From Saccharopolyspora_C sp047200635 (GTDB taxonomy: Bacteria > Actinomycetota > Actinomycetes > Mycobacteriales > Pseudonocardiaceae), in NCBI RefSeq assembly GCF_047200635.1, contig NZ_JBJZOI010000026.1, forward strand, positions 7,010 through 71,009: DNA of 64,000 bases, written 5' to 3'. A program made the translations under genes and the position numbers. Below, piece by piece: positions 17,211 to 25,619 of this stretch. Under the pieces are notes generated by a model. That model was given only the letters and a program-made list of their open reading frames with translations. It had not been told where the DNA came from and ran no database searches. Position 1 is the first letter of the stretch. Every line of letters starts with the position of its first letter.

Positions 17211-17933
17211 TCACAACCCGGACTCCGCCGAGGCGCCCACCGCCGCGTGCAGCACCCCCGGCAGGCCGTTGATCTCCTCCACCAGCTCGCCCACCGGCTG
17301 CTTGCCCTGCAGGCTCACCGCCACCACCGCCGTGCGCTCCTGCTCCTCGTCGGTGTCCTCCCGCTCCACCACCAGGTCGAGGACCTTCAACCCCCGGCCG
17401 GTGCACAACGTCAGCACCTCGCGCAGCACCCCGCGACCGTCCAGGTAACCGACCCGCACCACCTGCGGCTCCCGCAGCACCCCGCGCAGCAACCGCAGCA
17501 GCCGCGGATACCCCACCGCCACCAGGAAGTGCACCAGCGTCGTGGCCGCGGCCAGCACCACCAGCCCGCCACCGCAGGCCATCCCGATCGCCGCCACCAG
17601 CCACACCGTCGCCGCCGTGGTCAACCCGCGCACCACGTCGCGGCGCACGAAGATCAACCCACCGCCGATGAACCCGATCCCCGACACCACCTGCGCTGCG
17701 ACCCGCGAAGGATCCAGCGACACCCGGTCGAACGCCAGCACGTCCCCGAAGCCGTACTTCGACACCAGCATGAACAGCGCCGCCCCCACCCCCACCAAGG
17801 TGTGCGTGCGCAACCCCGCGCTCTTCGCCCGGACCTCCCGCTCCAGGCCCACCAGGCTCGACAGCACCAGCGCGCTGCCCAGCTCCACCAGCAGCGGCAG
17901 CTCGCCCAGCCCCGCGACCGCCTCACCCGCCAT
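17211..17933 (-). CDS. MgtC/SapB family membrane protein
   Basis: A 240-residue MgtC-type protein with about five hydrophobic segments in the first 150 residues. The family core GLEREVRAKSAGLRTHTLVGVGAALFML and the GIGFIGGGLIF segment are clear. A C-terminal ACT-like soluble domain follows (VRVGYLDGRGVLREVLTL, VVAVSLQGKQPVGELVEEINGLPGV). Such proteins are tied to growth in low Mg2+ and to control of ATP synthase, mostly in pathogens; the role here is unknown. It is convergent with the oxidase gene and 216 nt from the VWA gene. Confidence 0.9.
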   Translation of the reverse strand: MAGEAVAGLGELPLLVELGSALVLSSLVGLEREVRAKSAGLRTHTLVGVGAALFMLVSKYGFGDVLAFDRVSLDPSRVAAQVVSGIGFIGGGLIFVRRDVVRGLTTAATVWLVAAIGMACGGGLVVLAAATTLVHFLVAVGYPRLLRLLRGVLREPQVVRVGYLDGRGVLREVLTLCTGRGLKVLDLVVEREDTDEEQERTAVVAVSLQGKQPVGELVEEINGLPGVLHAAVGASAESGL

Positions 17934-18165
17934 CCGACGAACCTAACCCGGCCGCCGCGCGCCTCGCTCCCCCGCGATCGCCGCAACCGGCTCGGCCAAC
18001 CGGCGGCCGGACCGGCCCGCAGGCTCGAACCGGGCACCGCCCGGCTCCACCCCCACGTGCGAGACCGGGCCCGAGCGCGGAACACCCGGCGCCGGGTTCA
18101 GTGCGACCGCGTCCCGTCTCGGCGGCATCGCTCGGCGGGGCGGGCGTGCCGCGGCGGGGAACCGC

Positions 18166-19149
18166 TCAGGGCAGTCGGCGCCCCAGCAGCAGCGACAGCG
18201 CCGCGGCGAGGATCGCGGTGAGCGTGCCCAGCACCAGCCAGGGCTTGCTGGCGTCGGTGTGCTTGATCTCGTAGCCGATCTGCTCGCCCAGCGTGTCGTA
18301 GACCCGCCGCAGCTGCTCCGCGCTCGCCGCCTTGTGGAACTCCCCGCCGGAGAGGTCCGCGATCTCCTCCATCGCCCCGTCATCGACCTCCACCGGCTGC
18401 GACTGGCCCTCGATGTCGATCGTGCCGTAGTCCGTGCCGAACGAGATCGTCGTGATCGGGATCCCGGCCTTCTTGGCCTCGTCCGCCTTGGTGTAGGCCC
18501 CGCGCGGGGCGTTGAGATCCCGGGGGATGGTCTGCCCGCCGTCGGCCATCAGCACGATCCTCGCGGGCGGCGCGCCACCGGGCCCACCGACCATCTTCCC
18601 GAACGAGTCGATCGCCGACATCGAGGCGTTGATGCCGTCCCCGGTCGCCGTCGCCTCCGACAGCGACAGGTTGTCGATCGCCTGCTTCACCGCGGGCCGG
18701 TCCGTCGTCGGCATCACCATCACCGTGGCGGTCCCCGCGAACGACACCAGGCCCAGGTTGATCCCCGGCGTCAGCTTGTCGGCGAACTCCTTCGCCGCGA
18801 TCTTCGCCGCCTCCAGGCGGCTCGGCTCCACGTCCTTGGCCATCATCGACAACGACACGTCCACGGTGAGCATGACGGTGGCGCGGTTCCGGGGGATCCG
18901 CTGCTCAGCCGTCGGACCTGCCAGCGCCACAGTCAGGAGCAACATCGCCACCGCGAGCAGCGCGGCGGGCACGTGCTTCGGCCAGCCCTGCCGCTTCGGC
19001 GCCACCCGGTCCAGCACCGGCAGGTTGCTGAACCGCAACGACTCCTTGCGCGCGCGCCGCTGCGCCCACGCGTAACCGCCGACCAGCGCCGCGATCACCA
19101 GCAGCAGCAGGAACCACCACGGCGAGGCGAACCCCGACACGCTCAACAT
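18166..19149 (-). CDS. VWA domain membrane protein (BatA-like)
   Basis: A 327-residue protein. An N-terminal membrane segment (FASPWWFLLLLVIAALVGGYAW) and a second one near LLAVAMLLLTVALAG are followed by a VWA domain with an intact MIDAS motif, DVSLS, in VMLTVDVSLSMMAKDV. A final hydrophobic helix near the C-terminus completes the Aer/BatA layout. It is expected to work with MoxR and the DUF58 protein as a metal-dependent chaperone-like complex in the envelope. The ATG at 19149 overlaps the DUF58 stop by one base (TGATG), so the genes are coupled. Confidence 0.9.
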   Translation of the reverse strand: MLSVSGFASPWWFLLLLVIAALVGGYAWAQRRARKESLRFSNLPVLDRVAPKRQGWPKHVPAALLAVAMLLLTVALAGPTAEQRIPRNRATVMLTVDVSLSMMAKDVEPSRLEAAKIAAKEFADKLTPGINLGLVSFAGTATVMVMPTTDRPAVKQAIDNLSLSEATATGDGINASMSAIDSFGKMVGGPGGAPPARIVLMADGGQTIPRDLNAPRGAYTKADEAKKAGIPITTISFGTDYGTIDIEGQSQPVEVDDGAMEEIADLSGGEFHKAASAEQLRRVYDTLGEQIGYEIKHTDASKPWLVLGTLTAILAAALSLLLGRRLP

Positions 19150-20114
19150 CACGCCGCTCCCCCGGACCATCCCCGCTTGCGGGCCACCACGAACCGCACC
19201 ACGTCGGCGATCCAGTCCGAATCCGTCCGCAGCACCAGGTGCGCGCACCCCGCCCGCCGCAGCGCCACCGCGACCTCCTCGCGATGCGCGGCCGCCGCCG
19301 CCGCGAACTCCTTGCGCAGCAGCGGTGTCGTGCGCACCTCGCGCTGCTCCCCCGTCTCCGGGTCGGAGAGCACCACCGTGCCCACGTCCGGCAGTTCCAC
19401 GTCACGGGGATCCAGCACCTCGACGGCCAGCAGCGAGTGGCGGGCGCCGAGCCCGCGTAGCGCCCGCCGCCAGTCCTGATCGCCCAGGAAGTCCGAGACC
19501 ACCACCGCCAGGCCCCGCCGACGGGGCGGCCTGCGCAGCGACTCCAGCAATCCGGCCAGATCACCCCGGGTGCCGACCTCGGCCCTCGGCACCTCGGCGA
19601 CCCGGCGCAGCAACGCCCGCGCGTGCCCCAGCCCGCCGCGCGCGGGCAACCGCACCGGCCCGGTGCCGGTGTCCACCACCGCGCCGATCCGGTTGCCACC
19701 ACCGCTGGTCAAGTGGGTCACGGCCGCGAGTGCGGCGATCGCCAGCTCCCGCTTGTCGCAGGCGGCCGAGCCGAAGTCCAGGCTCGGCGACAGGTCCATC
19801 GCCACCCAGGTCTCCAGCTCCCGGTCCGCGACGGTCTGCCGGATGTGCGGCTCCGACGTCCGCGCCGTGACCGCCCAGTCCATCCGTCGCACGTCGTCCC
19901 CGGGCTGGTAGACCCGCGCCTCCCCCGGCTCCGTGCCGGGACCGGGGACCAGGCCGAGGTGGTTGCCCTGCAACAGCCCGTCCAGCCTGCCGCGCACGGT
20001 CAGCTCCAGGGAGCGCAGCGCGGCGTGCAGCCGCGGCCCCTCCGGCCCGGAGAGCTGGGGCGGAGCCCAGGACGGGCGCTCGGCGCCACCGTCCTGGGCG
20101 GAACTCACCGACAC
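19149..20114 (-). CDS. DUF58 domain protein
   Basis: A 321-residue DUF58 protein. The hallmark block VYQPGDDVRRMDWAVTARTSEPHIR is at about residues 70-94. A VWA-like Asp in VAMDLSPSLDFG and a later VSDFLGDQDW follow. It is a predicted partner of MoxR-type AAA+ ATPases. The start is GTG 20114, preceded by GAGGAG with a 9-nt gap. The open frame runs on upstream to 21404 in antisense of moxR, but that part is not real protein. It sits between moxR and the VWA gene in a coupled operon. Confidence 0.9.
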   Translation of the reverse strand: MSVSSAQDGGAERPSWAPPQLSGPEGPRLHAALRSLELTVRGRLDGLLQGNHLGLVPGPGTEPGEARVYQPGDDVRRMDWAVTARTSEPHIRQTVADRELETWVAMDLSPSLDFGSAACDKRELAIAALAAVTHLTSGGGNRIGAVVDTGTGPVRLPARGGLGHARALLRRVAEVPRAEVGTRGDLAGLLESLRRPPRRRGLAVVVSDFLGDQDWRRALRGLGARHSLLAVEVLDPRDVELPDVGTVVLSDPETGEQREVRTTPLLRKEFAAAAAAHREEVAVALRRAGCAHLVLRTDSDWIADVVRFVVARKRGWSGGAA

Positions 20115-20161
20115 GGCTGATCGCTCCTCGTCTCGTCTGATCGGGCAACGCCGCCCGCGGC

Positions 20162-21244
20162 TCAGTACTGCGGCGGCGGGCCGACCGGGGCCTGCCCGTA
20201 GCCGCCGGGCTGCGCCAGCTGCTGCGGGCGCGCCGAGACCTGCGGCAGCGGGACCGTCTGCAGCACCCGGTTGACGATGTGGTCCACGGCGATGCCGTCG
20301 GCGAGCGCGTCGTAGGACAGCACCAGCCGGTGCCGCAGCACGTCCGGCACCACGTCCACCACGTCCTGCGGCAGCACGTAGTCCCGGCCCCGGACCAGTG
20401 CCAGCGCCCGGGACGCGGCGACGATGCCCAGGCTCGCGCGCGGCGAGGCGCCGTAGGAGACCCAGCCCGCGATGTCCGAGAGCCCGTGCTCGTTCGGAGT
20501 CCGGGTGGCCAGCACCAGCCGCACCACGTAGTCGACGAGCGCGTGGTGCACGAACACCTGCGAGGCGACGCCCTGCAGCCTGGTCAGCTCCCCGGCGTCG
20601 AGTACCGGCGTCGGCTCCGGGCTGGCCACGCCCATCCGGTAGACGATCTCCCGCTCCTCCTCGGCGGAGGGGTACTCGACCTGGAGCTTGAACAGGAAGC
20701 GGTCGCGCTGCGCCTCCGGCAGCGGGTACACGCCCTCGTTCTCGATGGGGTTCTGGGTGGCCAGCACCAGGAACGGGTTGGGCATCGGGAAGCTCTCCCC
20801 GCCGATGGAGACGTGGCGCTCGGCCATGACCTCCAGCAGCGCCGACTGCACCTTGGCCGGGGCGCGGTTGATCTCGTCGGCGAGCACGAAGTTCGCCAGC
20901 ACCGGACCGAGCTCGACGTCGAAGCGCTCGCTGCCCTGCCGGTAGATGCGGGTGCCGAGGATGTCGGCGGGCACCAGGTCCGGGGTGAACTGCAAGCGGG
21001 AGAAGGAGCCACCGACCACCTTGGCGAAGGTCTCCACCGCGAGGGTCTTCGCCACGCCGGGCACGCCCTCCAGCAGCACGTGGCCCTTGGCCAGCAGTCC
21101 GACCAGCACCCGCTCGACGAGCCGGTCCTGGCCGACGATGACCCGCTTGACCTCGAACACGGTGCGTTCGAGCAGCTGCGCGTCCCGGGCCGGGGTGTGC
21201 ACCTGCTCCGCGGGAGCCGCCCCGCCGTCGCCGGCCTCGGTCAC
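20162..21244 (-). CDS. moxR: MoxR family AAA+ ATPase
   Basis: A 360-residue MoxR ATPase. The Walker A EGVPGVAKT, Walker B FVLADEINRAPAKVQSALLEVMAE and the sensor LATQNPIENEGVYPLPEAQRDRF are intact. The AAA lid domain follows, and the C-terminus is a Pro/Gln/Gly-rich tail. MoxR proteins use ATP to mature or activate VWA-protein partners. The start is GTG 21244 with GAGAGG upstream, and it heads the moxR-DUF58-VWA operon. An AT-rich dyad lies about 250 nt upstream. Confidence 0.93.
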   Translation of the reverse strand: MTEAGDGGAAPAEQVHTPARDAQLLERTVFEVKRVIVGQDRLVERVLVGLLAKGHVLLEGVPGVAKTLAVETFAKVVGGSFSRLQFTPDLVPADILGTRIYRQGSERFDVELGPVLANFVLADEINRAPAKVQSALLEVMAERHVSIGGESFPMPNPFLVLATQNPIENEGVYPLPEAQRDRFLFKLQVEYPSAEEEREIVYRMGVASPEPTPVLDAGELTRLQGVASQVFVHHALVDYVVRLVLATRTPNEHGLSDIAGWVSYGASPRASLGIVAASRALALVRGRDYVLPQDVVDVVPDVLRHRLVLSYDALADGIAVDHIVNRVLQTVPLPQVSARPQQLAQPGGYGQAPVGPPPQY

Positions 21245-21567
21245 TTCGACACCTCTCGTTCGCGTCCTCGCGTCGACTTCGTCGCGCACCTGCTCGCCCG
21301 CGCTCCCCGCGGGGCCTCGGCGCCCGCGCCGCGCGAGCGATCTTGGCACGGCTGGGCCCCAGGTGCGCGAGCGGGCACCCGGCCAGGTGCGAAGTCAACC
21401 GCACCGGCGGTGTGACCCCTGTGAAGCCCCCGTCGTCGTGGCGTTGTGCCGGTGTCGCGAGTTGGTGTCGCGGAGCCCGCCGCGCGGATTAATTTCAGTC
21501 AACACTGAAACCATAGAGCAATTAAACATGTTCGGCCACGCGGGGGTCGGGTCGGTGTTCGCGCAGC
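21245..21567. other. Region between moxR and mobA-like gene
   Basis: A 323-nt stretch. It contains the AT-rich dyad at 21489-21510 and, just beyond, AAACATGTTCGG, which I did not assign. No gene is seen. It must hold the moxR operon promoter on the minus strand, which I could not pin down. Confidence 0.4.
21489..21510. repeat. AT-rich dyad element, copy 2
   Basis: TTTCAGT-CAAC-ACTGAAA is a perfect 7-bp inverted repeat (21493-21499 and 21504-21510) preceded by TTAA. The same element, less perfect, is at 7416. It may bind a regulator upstream of moxR; no known factor is recognised. Confidence 0.45.
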
Positions 21568-22116
21568 TCAGTCCAGGCGGTGCAGGTCCTCGGGGGTGTC
21601 GACGTCGGCGGCCTCCGCGCCCACCGCGGGAACACGCACCGGGTCCAGCGCACCGAACAGGGCGCGAGCCGGCCGGTCGCGCACCTCCCCCGGCATCGCC
21701 GCGCGCAGCTCCTCGATCCGCCACACGCCCAGCAGCCACTGCGTCCGGCCGGAGTCGTCGACGAGCACGGCCCCCGGTCCGATGACGGCCCTCCGCAGCC
21801 GGGCCACGGTCTCCGGACCGATCCCGGGGTGGTCCGCGGCGAGCACCGCGACCGCTCCCCGCGCGAACGGGACCTCGGCCAATCCCGCGCTCAGCCCGGC
21901 CAGCGGTCCGGAACCGGGCGGGTCCTCGCGGGTCCAGCGGACGTCCGCGGCGACCGATCGCCGCGGACCGACGACCACGATCGGCGCGCAGCCGCGAACA
22001 GCGGCGAGGGTGTGGTCCAGCAGGGTGCCGCCGCGGGTGGGCAGGGCGAGCTTGTCCACTCCCCCGAGCCGCCGGGACCGGCCACCGGCGAGCACCACAG
22101 CCGCGAAGTCCTCCAT
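21568..22116 (-). CDS. Molybdenum cofactor guanylyltransferase-like NTP transferase (MobA family)
   Basis: A 182-residue protein with the nucleotidyltransferase start AAVVLAGGRSRRLGGVDKLALP (GGxSxRxG-xxK motif). ADHPGIGPETVARL matches the Asp-containing D-x-P metal site, and VDTPEDLHRL is the typical C-terminal signature. MobA adds GMP to molybdopterin; related enzymes add CMP or act on other nucleotides, so specificity is not certain. The start is ATG 22116 (a GTG lies directly before). It shares direction with the NlpC/P60 and moxR genes. Confidence 0.8.
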   Translation of the reverse strand: MEDFAAVVLAGGRSRRLGGVDKLALPTRGGTLLDHTLAAVRGCAPIVVVGPRRSVAADVRWTREDPPGSGPLAGLSAGLAEVPFARGAVAVLAADHPGIGPETVARLRRAVIGPGAVLVDDSGRTQWLLGVWRIEELRAAMPGEVRDRPARALFGALDPVRVPAVGAEAADVDTPEDLHRLD

Positions 22117-22211
22117 CACACGCCGATGCCTACCTCACCGCCGCTCCCCCGCGCTCACCGGCTCCACCCGACAACCGGGCCGACCCGGGCGGCGCGGAGC
22201 GCGGGACGGGC

Positions 22212-23516
22212 TCAGAGCACGCGAACCGCGTACGGGGCGATACCGGCGTAGCGAACCGGGGTGACGCGGACGTGCGAGCCCGAGTACGGCGCCTCCACCA
22301 TCTTCCCCGACCCCAGGTAGAGAGCGACGTGGTGGATCCGGCCACCGCTGCTCCAGAACAGCATGTCGCCGCGCTGCATCGAGGCCAGCGGGACCTGGGT
22401 GCCGGACTGGTACTGGTAGCCGCTGTAGTGGTCGAGCCGCACGCCCGCCCCGGCGAAGGCGTAGATCATCAACCCGGAGCAATCGAAACCGATCTTGCGG
22501 TAGTCGCCGTAGGAGTCGGCCACTCCCCCGTCCCGGATCCCGCGGGTCGGTCCGCTCGCGTTCCCGCCACCCCAGGCGTAGGGCGTGCCGAGCTGGGACA
22601 ACGCCCGGTCCACCACGGTCTCCACCGAACCGGTGGCGGGCTCGTCGTCGTCTTCCGGCGCCGGGCTGCCCTGGCTCACCCCGGGGCCGGGGTCCTGTCC
22701 CTGTCCGGCCTGCGCGGCCTGGCTGGCGGCGAGCCACTCCTCGTACCGGTCGCGCTGCGACTCCAGCCCGGCCACCGAGGAGCGGGCCGCGGCGAGCTCG
22801 GAGCGCACGTCGTCGCGCTCGGCCTCCAGGTGGGCGGCGGTCCCGGCCTGCTCGGCGCGCGCGGTGATCGCCGCGGCCCGCGCGGCCTCGGCCCGGTCGC
22901 TGGCCTCGGCCGCCTGGGCGCGCGCGGCGGCCGCGTCCCGCAACGCCTCGCGGGCCAGCGAGTCCTTGTTCACCCGGTCGATCCGGGAGCGCTCCAGGTC
23001 GTCGAGCACGTCGAGCTGGGTGCGCCCGACCGTGTCGAGGAGCTCGGCCCGCGCCAGCAGGTCCTCGGGGCCGTGCGCGCCGACGTAGGCGGTGAGCGAG
23101 CCGAGCTTGCTGCCCTGGCGGTAGCTGCCCGCGGCGAACTCGTCCAGGCGGGCCCGCTGCCGCTCCACCTCGGCGGCCGCGGCGGCGGACTGCCCCTGCG
23201 CCCCGGCGGCGACCTGCTCGGCGCGGGAGCGAGCGCGCTCGGCGCGGTCGAGGTCGACCCGGGCCTTGTTGGCGTCCTCCATGGCCAGCTCGACCCGCGC
23301 GCCCAGCTCGCCGAGCCGGGACTCCGCCTCGGCGAGGCGCTGGGTGAGTTCACCGACGCGGTCCGCCCGGTCGCTGACCCGGTCGCGTTGTGCTTCGATC
23401 TCGCCATCGCCGGGCCGCGTCGGCGGCTCCGGGGCGCTCGCCGCGCCGACCGGGAGCGCGAGGGCCAGCGCGGAGGCGAGGACCAGACCGCCGGTGAGTC
23501 GTCGAGGTCGGCGCAC
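22212..23516 (-). CDS. NlpC/P60 peptidoglycan hydrolase with coiled-coil N-terminus (RipA-like)
   Basis: A 434-residue secreted protein. A signal peptide RRPRRLTGGLVLASALALALPVGAASA starts the protein. A long Ala/Glu/Arg-rich coiled coil covers about residues 40-265 and is followed by an acidic linker. The NlpC/P60 domain has GTPYAWGGG, the catalytic Cys in GFDCSGLMIYAF, and the catalytic His in RIHHVALYLG. It is predicted to cut the D-Glu to diamino-acid bond of stem peptides during cell separation. GTG 23516 has GGAGGTG 6-7 nt upstream. It lies near moxR, as ripA does in mycobacteria as I recall; only one copy is present here. Confidence 0.9.
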   Translation of the reverse strand: MRRPRRLTGGLVLASALALALPVGAASAPEPPTRPGDGEIEAQRDRVSDRADRVGELTQRLAEAESRLGELGARVELAMEDANKARVDLDRAERARSRAEQVAAGAQGQSAAAAAEVERQRARLDEFAAGSYRQGSKLGSLTAYVGAHGPEDLLARAELLDTVGRTQLDVLDDLERSRIDRVNKDSLAREALRDAAAARAQAAEASDRAEAARAAAITARAEQAGTAAHLEAERDDVRSELAAARSSVAGLESQRDRYEEWLAASQAAQAGQGQDPGPGVSQGSPAPEDDDEPATGSVETVVDRALSQLGTPYAWGGGNASGPTRGIRDGGVADSYGDYRKIGFDCSGLMIYAFAGAGVRLDHYSGYQYQSGTQVPLASMQRGDMLFWSSGGRIHHVALYLGSGKMVEAPYSGSHVRVTPVRYAGIAPYAVRVL

Positions 23517-23677
23517 GACCCGCACCTCCAGCCGCCGAATTGGTCCATTCGGCCTTGCAGATGTTGCGCCGTTCGGCGCACAGGACGAGCACCACTGTGC
23601 ACGTGCACCACTATTGCCGCAATTCGTCACTCCGGACGCACGAGTCACAGATCGCCCGAGCAGGAGGAAACAAGACG

Positions 23678-23709
23678 AAAAGGGCGCGCTGGATGGATCC
23701 AGCGCGCCC
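23678..23709 (-). terminator. Strong intrinsic terminator after the sirtuin gene
   Basis: Inverted arms of 13 nt (23682-23694 and 23697-23709) form a stem of 11 or more bp. On the minus strand it is followed by TTTTCGTCTT. It ends the sirtuin transcript and insulates the NlpC/P60 gene. Confidence 0.85.
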
Positions 23710-23726
23710 GGCGGAAGCTCGGGAGA

Positions 23727-24557
23727 CTACTGCCAGGTGCTCGGGTCGCCCCAGGTGCGCAGCGGTTCGGCGTCGCCGGTGCGGGGGACCGCGGCCAACT
23801 CGGGCAACACCTCGGCCAGCGGGTCGCGCAGCACCGCCGCCGCGAGCTCGTCGTACGGCGTCGGCTCGCCGTTGCAGATCACCAGCCGGGCCCCCGCGCG
23901 CACGGCCAGCTCCACCAGCCCGGCCGCCGGGTGCACGGTGAGCGAGGTGCCCGCCGCGAGGAAGACGTCGCAGTCCAGCGCCGCCCGCTGCGAGGCCCGG
24001 ATGACGTCCGGGTCCAGCGACTGGCCGAAGGAGATCGTGGAGGACTTGAGGATGCCGCCGCAGGAGCGGCACGGCGGGTCGTCCTCGCCCTCGGCGACCC
24101 GCGCCAGCGCCGCGCGCATCGAGCCGGTCGCCCCGCAGTCCAGGCACACCACGCCGAACACCGACCCGTGCAGCTCCTGCACCAGCCCCGCGTCGAGCCC
24201 GCCGCGCTGGTGCAGACCGTCGATGTTCTGCGTCAGCACCGACGACAACCGGCCCTGCGCGGCGAGATCGGCGAACGTGCGGTGCGCCGCGTTGGGCTCG
24301 GCCGTCCACGCCGGGTGCTCCGCGCGGATGCGCCAGGACTCCCGGCGCACCTCGGGATCGGCCAGATAGGAGTTGATGTCGCTGAGCCGCTGCGCGCGGG
24401 GGTCGCGGGTCCACACGCCGTTCGGCCCGCGGAAGTCCGGGATGCCGGAGGCGGTGGAGATCCCCGCTCCGGTGAGCGCCGTGATCCGCCGGGCGGCCGC
24501 GAACAGCTCCCGGGCGCGGGCGTGCTCGGATGCGGGGTCGCTGCCGCGTGCTGTCAC
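23727..24557 (-). CDS. cobB: NAD-dependent protein deacylase (sirtuin, Sir2 family)
   Basis: A protein of about 276 residues. The NAD-binding GAGIS motif in TALTGAGISTASGIPDFRG and the NID motif in LTQNIDGLHQRGG are intact. The catalytic His lies in ELHGSVFGV. Four zinc cysteines occur as C-x2-C (CLDCG) and C-x2-C (CRSCGG). GTSLTVHPA and a final NGEPTPYD complete the fold. It removes acyl groups from lysines of metabolic enzymes; the propionyl-CoA-synthetase-like protein in this window ends with a typical target lysine. The start is uncertain: GTG 24557 is chosen, ATG 24602 is possible. Confidence 0.92.
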   Translation of the reverse strand: MTARGSDPASEHARARELFAAARRITALTGAGISTASGIPDFRGPNGVWTRDPRAQRLSDINSYLADPEVRRESWRIRAEHPAWTAEPNAAHRTFADLAAQGRLSSVLTQNIDGLHQRGGLDAGLVQELHGSVFGVVCLDCGATGSMRAALARVAEGEDDPPCRSCGGILKSSTISFGQSLDPDVIRASQRAALDCDVFLAAGTSLTVHPAAGLVELAVRAGARLVICNGEPTPYDELAAAVLRDPLAEVLPELAAVPRTGDAEPLRTWGDPSTWQ

Positions 24558-24922
24558 CTCACCACGGTCCCACGACTGCCCGGCCAGCGGGAACGCGGGC
24601 ATCAGCGCAGGTCGGGGCGATCGCGGCGGTACCCGTGACGGCAGCTCCGCAACTCGGTGGCGCGCGCGGGGCCGCCTGGCTCGGGCACCCGGAAACCGGG
24701 GCGACCGGAAGGCGGCTCGCTCCCTCGTGGCCGCCAGCGGGGCGCTGGCGCGCCCGCCGCGCATCGCCGGTTTTGCCTTGCACCGCAAGGAGATCTCACC
24801 CCGGGTGAGCAGCGGCGATGCGGTTCGACTCGTTCGTGGGTTCTTCCGCTTCGTTCGATTCATACCCTGTTCACAGGCGCTTACGCTGGAGGTTTCCGTG
24901 CGTCGTCAGCGGGGAGGAACTC
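24558..24922. promoter_or_regulatory. Divergent promoter region, sirtuin and Ser/Thr-rich gene
   Basis: A 365-nt gap between divergent genes. An inverted CCTTGC-ACC-GCAAGG lies near 24776-24790, and the stretch 24840-24890 is less GC-rich (TTCGATTCATACCC), a likely promoter area for the plus-strand gene. No ORF with convincing codon use is seen. Confidence 0.4.
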
Positions 24923-25489
24923 ATGACCAGCGCAACCAGTTCCGGCACGTCCGGCGGTTCGGGCACGCGCGCGTCCAGCGCGAGCACCCGGGGACGGAGC
25001 TCCGGGGCCTCCCGGTCGGGCACGCGGTCGGGCTCGGGTCGGCAGAGCGGCACCGCCACCCGGGGCGGCGGCACCACCGCGCAGAGCTCGACGCGCCGCA
25101 GCAGCACCACCGGGCGAAGCAGCGGGTCCGGCGGGAGCGGCTCGTCCCGCCAGAGCACCAGCGCGCGCCAGAGCACCTCGCGGCAGGGCGGCACCTCCCG
25201 CTCCGGCGCCGCCACGGGCACGAGTTCGGCCCGCACGTCCACCGCGCGGCAGGCCACGGTGCACCTGCCGTTCGTCACCGCCCAGTTCCACAAGCCCGAC
25301 GTGCAACTGCCCGGCAAGAAGGAACTGGCCTCCGCCGCCGACACCGTGCGCGCGCAGTTGCCCGAACCCGGCCACGCCCTGTTCTACGGCGGCCTCGCCG
25401 CCGGAGTCGCCCTGAGCCTGCTCGAATGGCCCGTCGCGCTGGCCATCGGCGTCGGCACCGCCGTCGTCGGCAGCGGCGACCGCAAGTAG
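24923..25489 (+). CDS. Ser/Thr/Arg/Gly-rich low-complexity protein with C-terminal hydrophobic domain
   Basis: A 188-residue protein. Residues 1-105 are almost only Ser, Thr, Gly, Arg, Ala and Gln and have no charged acidic residue, so they are likely disordered and basic. Residues 110-188 differ: TVHLPFVTAQFHKPDVQLPGKKEL, an amphipathic stretch, then the hydrophobic ALFYGGLAAGVALSLLEWPVALAIGVGTAVVG. It is probably membrane-attached. GGAGGAACTC directly precedes the ATG. It lies 130 nt upstream of the giant P-type ATPase and may be expressed with it. I do not recognise a family with a known function. Confidence 0.7.
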   Translation: MTSATSSGTSGGSGTRASSASTRGRSSGASRSGTRSGSGRQSGTATRGGGTTAQSSTRRSSTTGRSSGSGGSGSSRQSTSARQSTSRQGGTSRSGAATGTSSARTSTARQATVHLPFVTAQFHKPDVQLPGKKELASAADTVRAQLPEPGHALFYGGLAAGVALSLLEWPVALAIGVGTAVVGSGDRK

Positions 25490-25509
25490 CGCGCCGCGCG
25501 TCCGCGCCC

Positions 25510-25546
25510 GCCCCGGTGACCCCCGCGCTTCCGCGGGTCCCGGGGC
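25510..25546 (+). terminator. Hairpin after the Ser/Thr-rich gene
   Basis: GCCCCGG...GACCC.CGCG pairs with CGCGGGTC...CCGGGGC around a CTTC loop, starting about 20 nt after the stop. It may partly terminate transcription before the ATPase gene. Confidence 0.5.
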
Positions 25547-25619
25547 GGCAACGCGCGTCCTCGTCCACCGCCGCCGGTTTCAGCCGGGAACGGCGCCCAC
25601 GCTCCCGGAGAGGGACCCC

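Noticed and set aside
21520..21540. LexA-like AAACATGTTCGG sequence
   Set aside because: It lacks the paired GAAC-N4-GTTC half-sites of an actinobacterial SOS box.
23517..23680. c-di-AMP (ydaO) riboswitch upstream of the NlpC/P60 gene
   Set aside because: Such riboswitches precede some actinomycete wall hydrolases, but I did not find the conserved AGCTAACCTCG-type core on either strand here.
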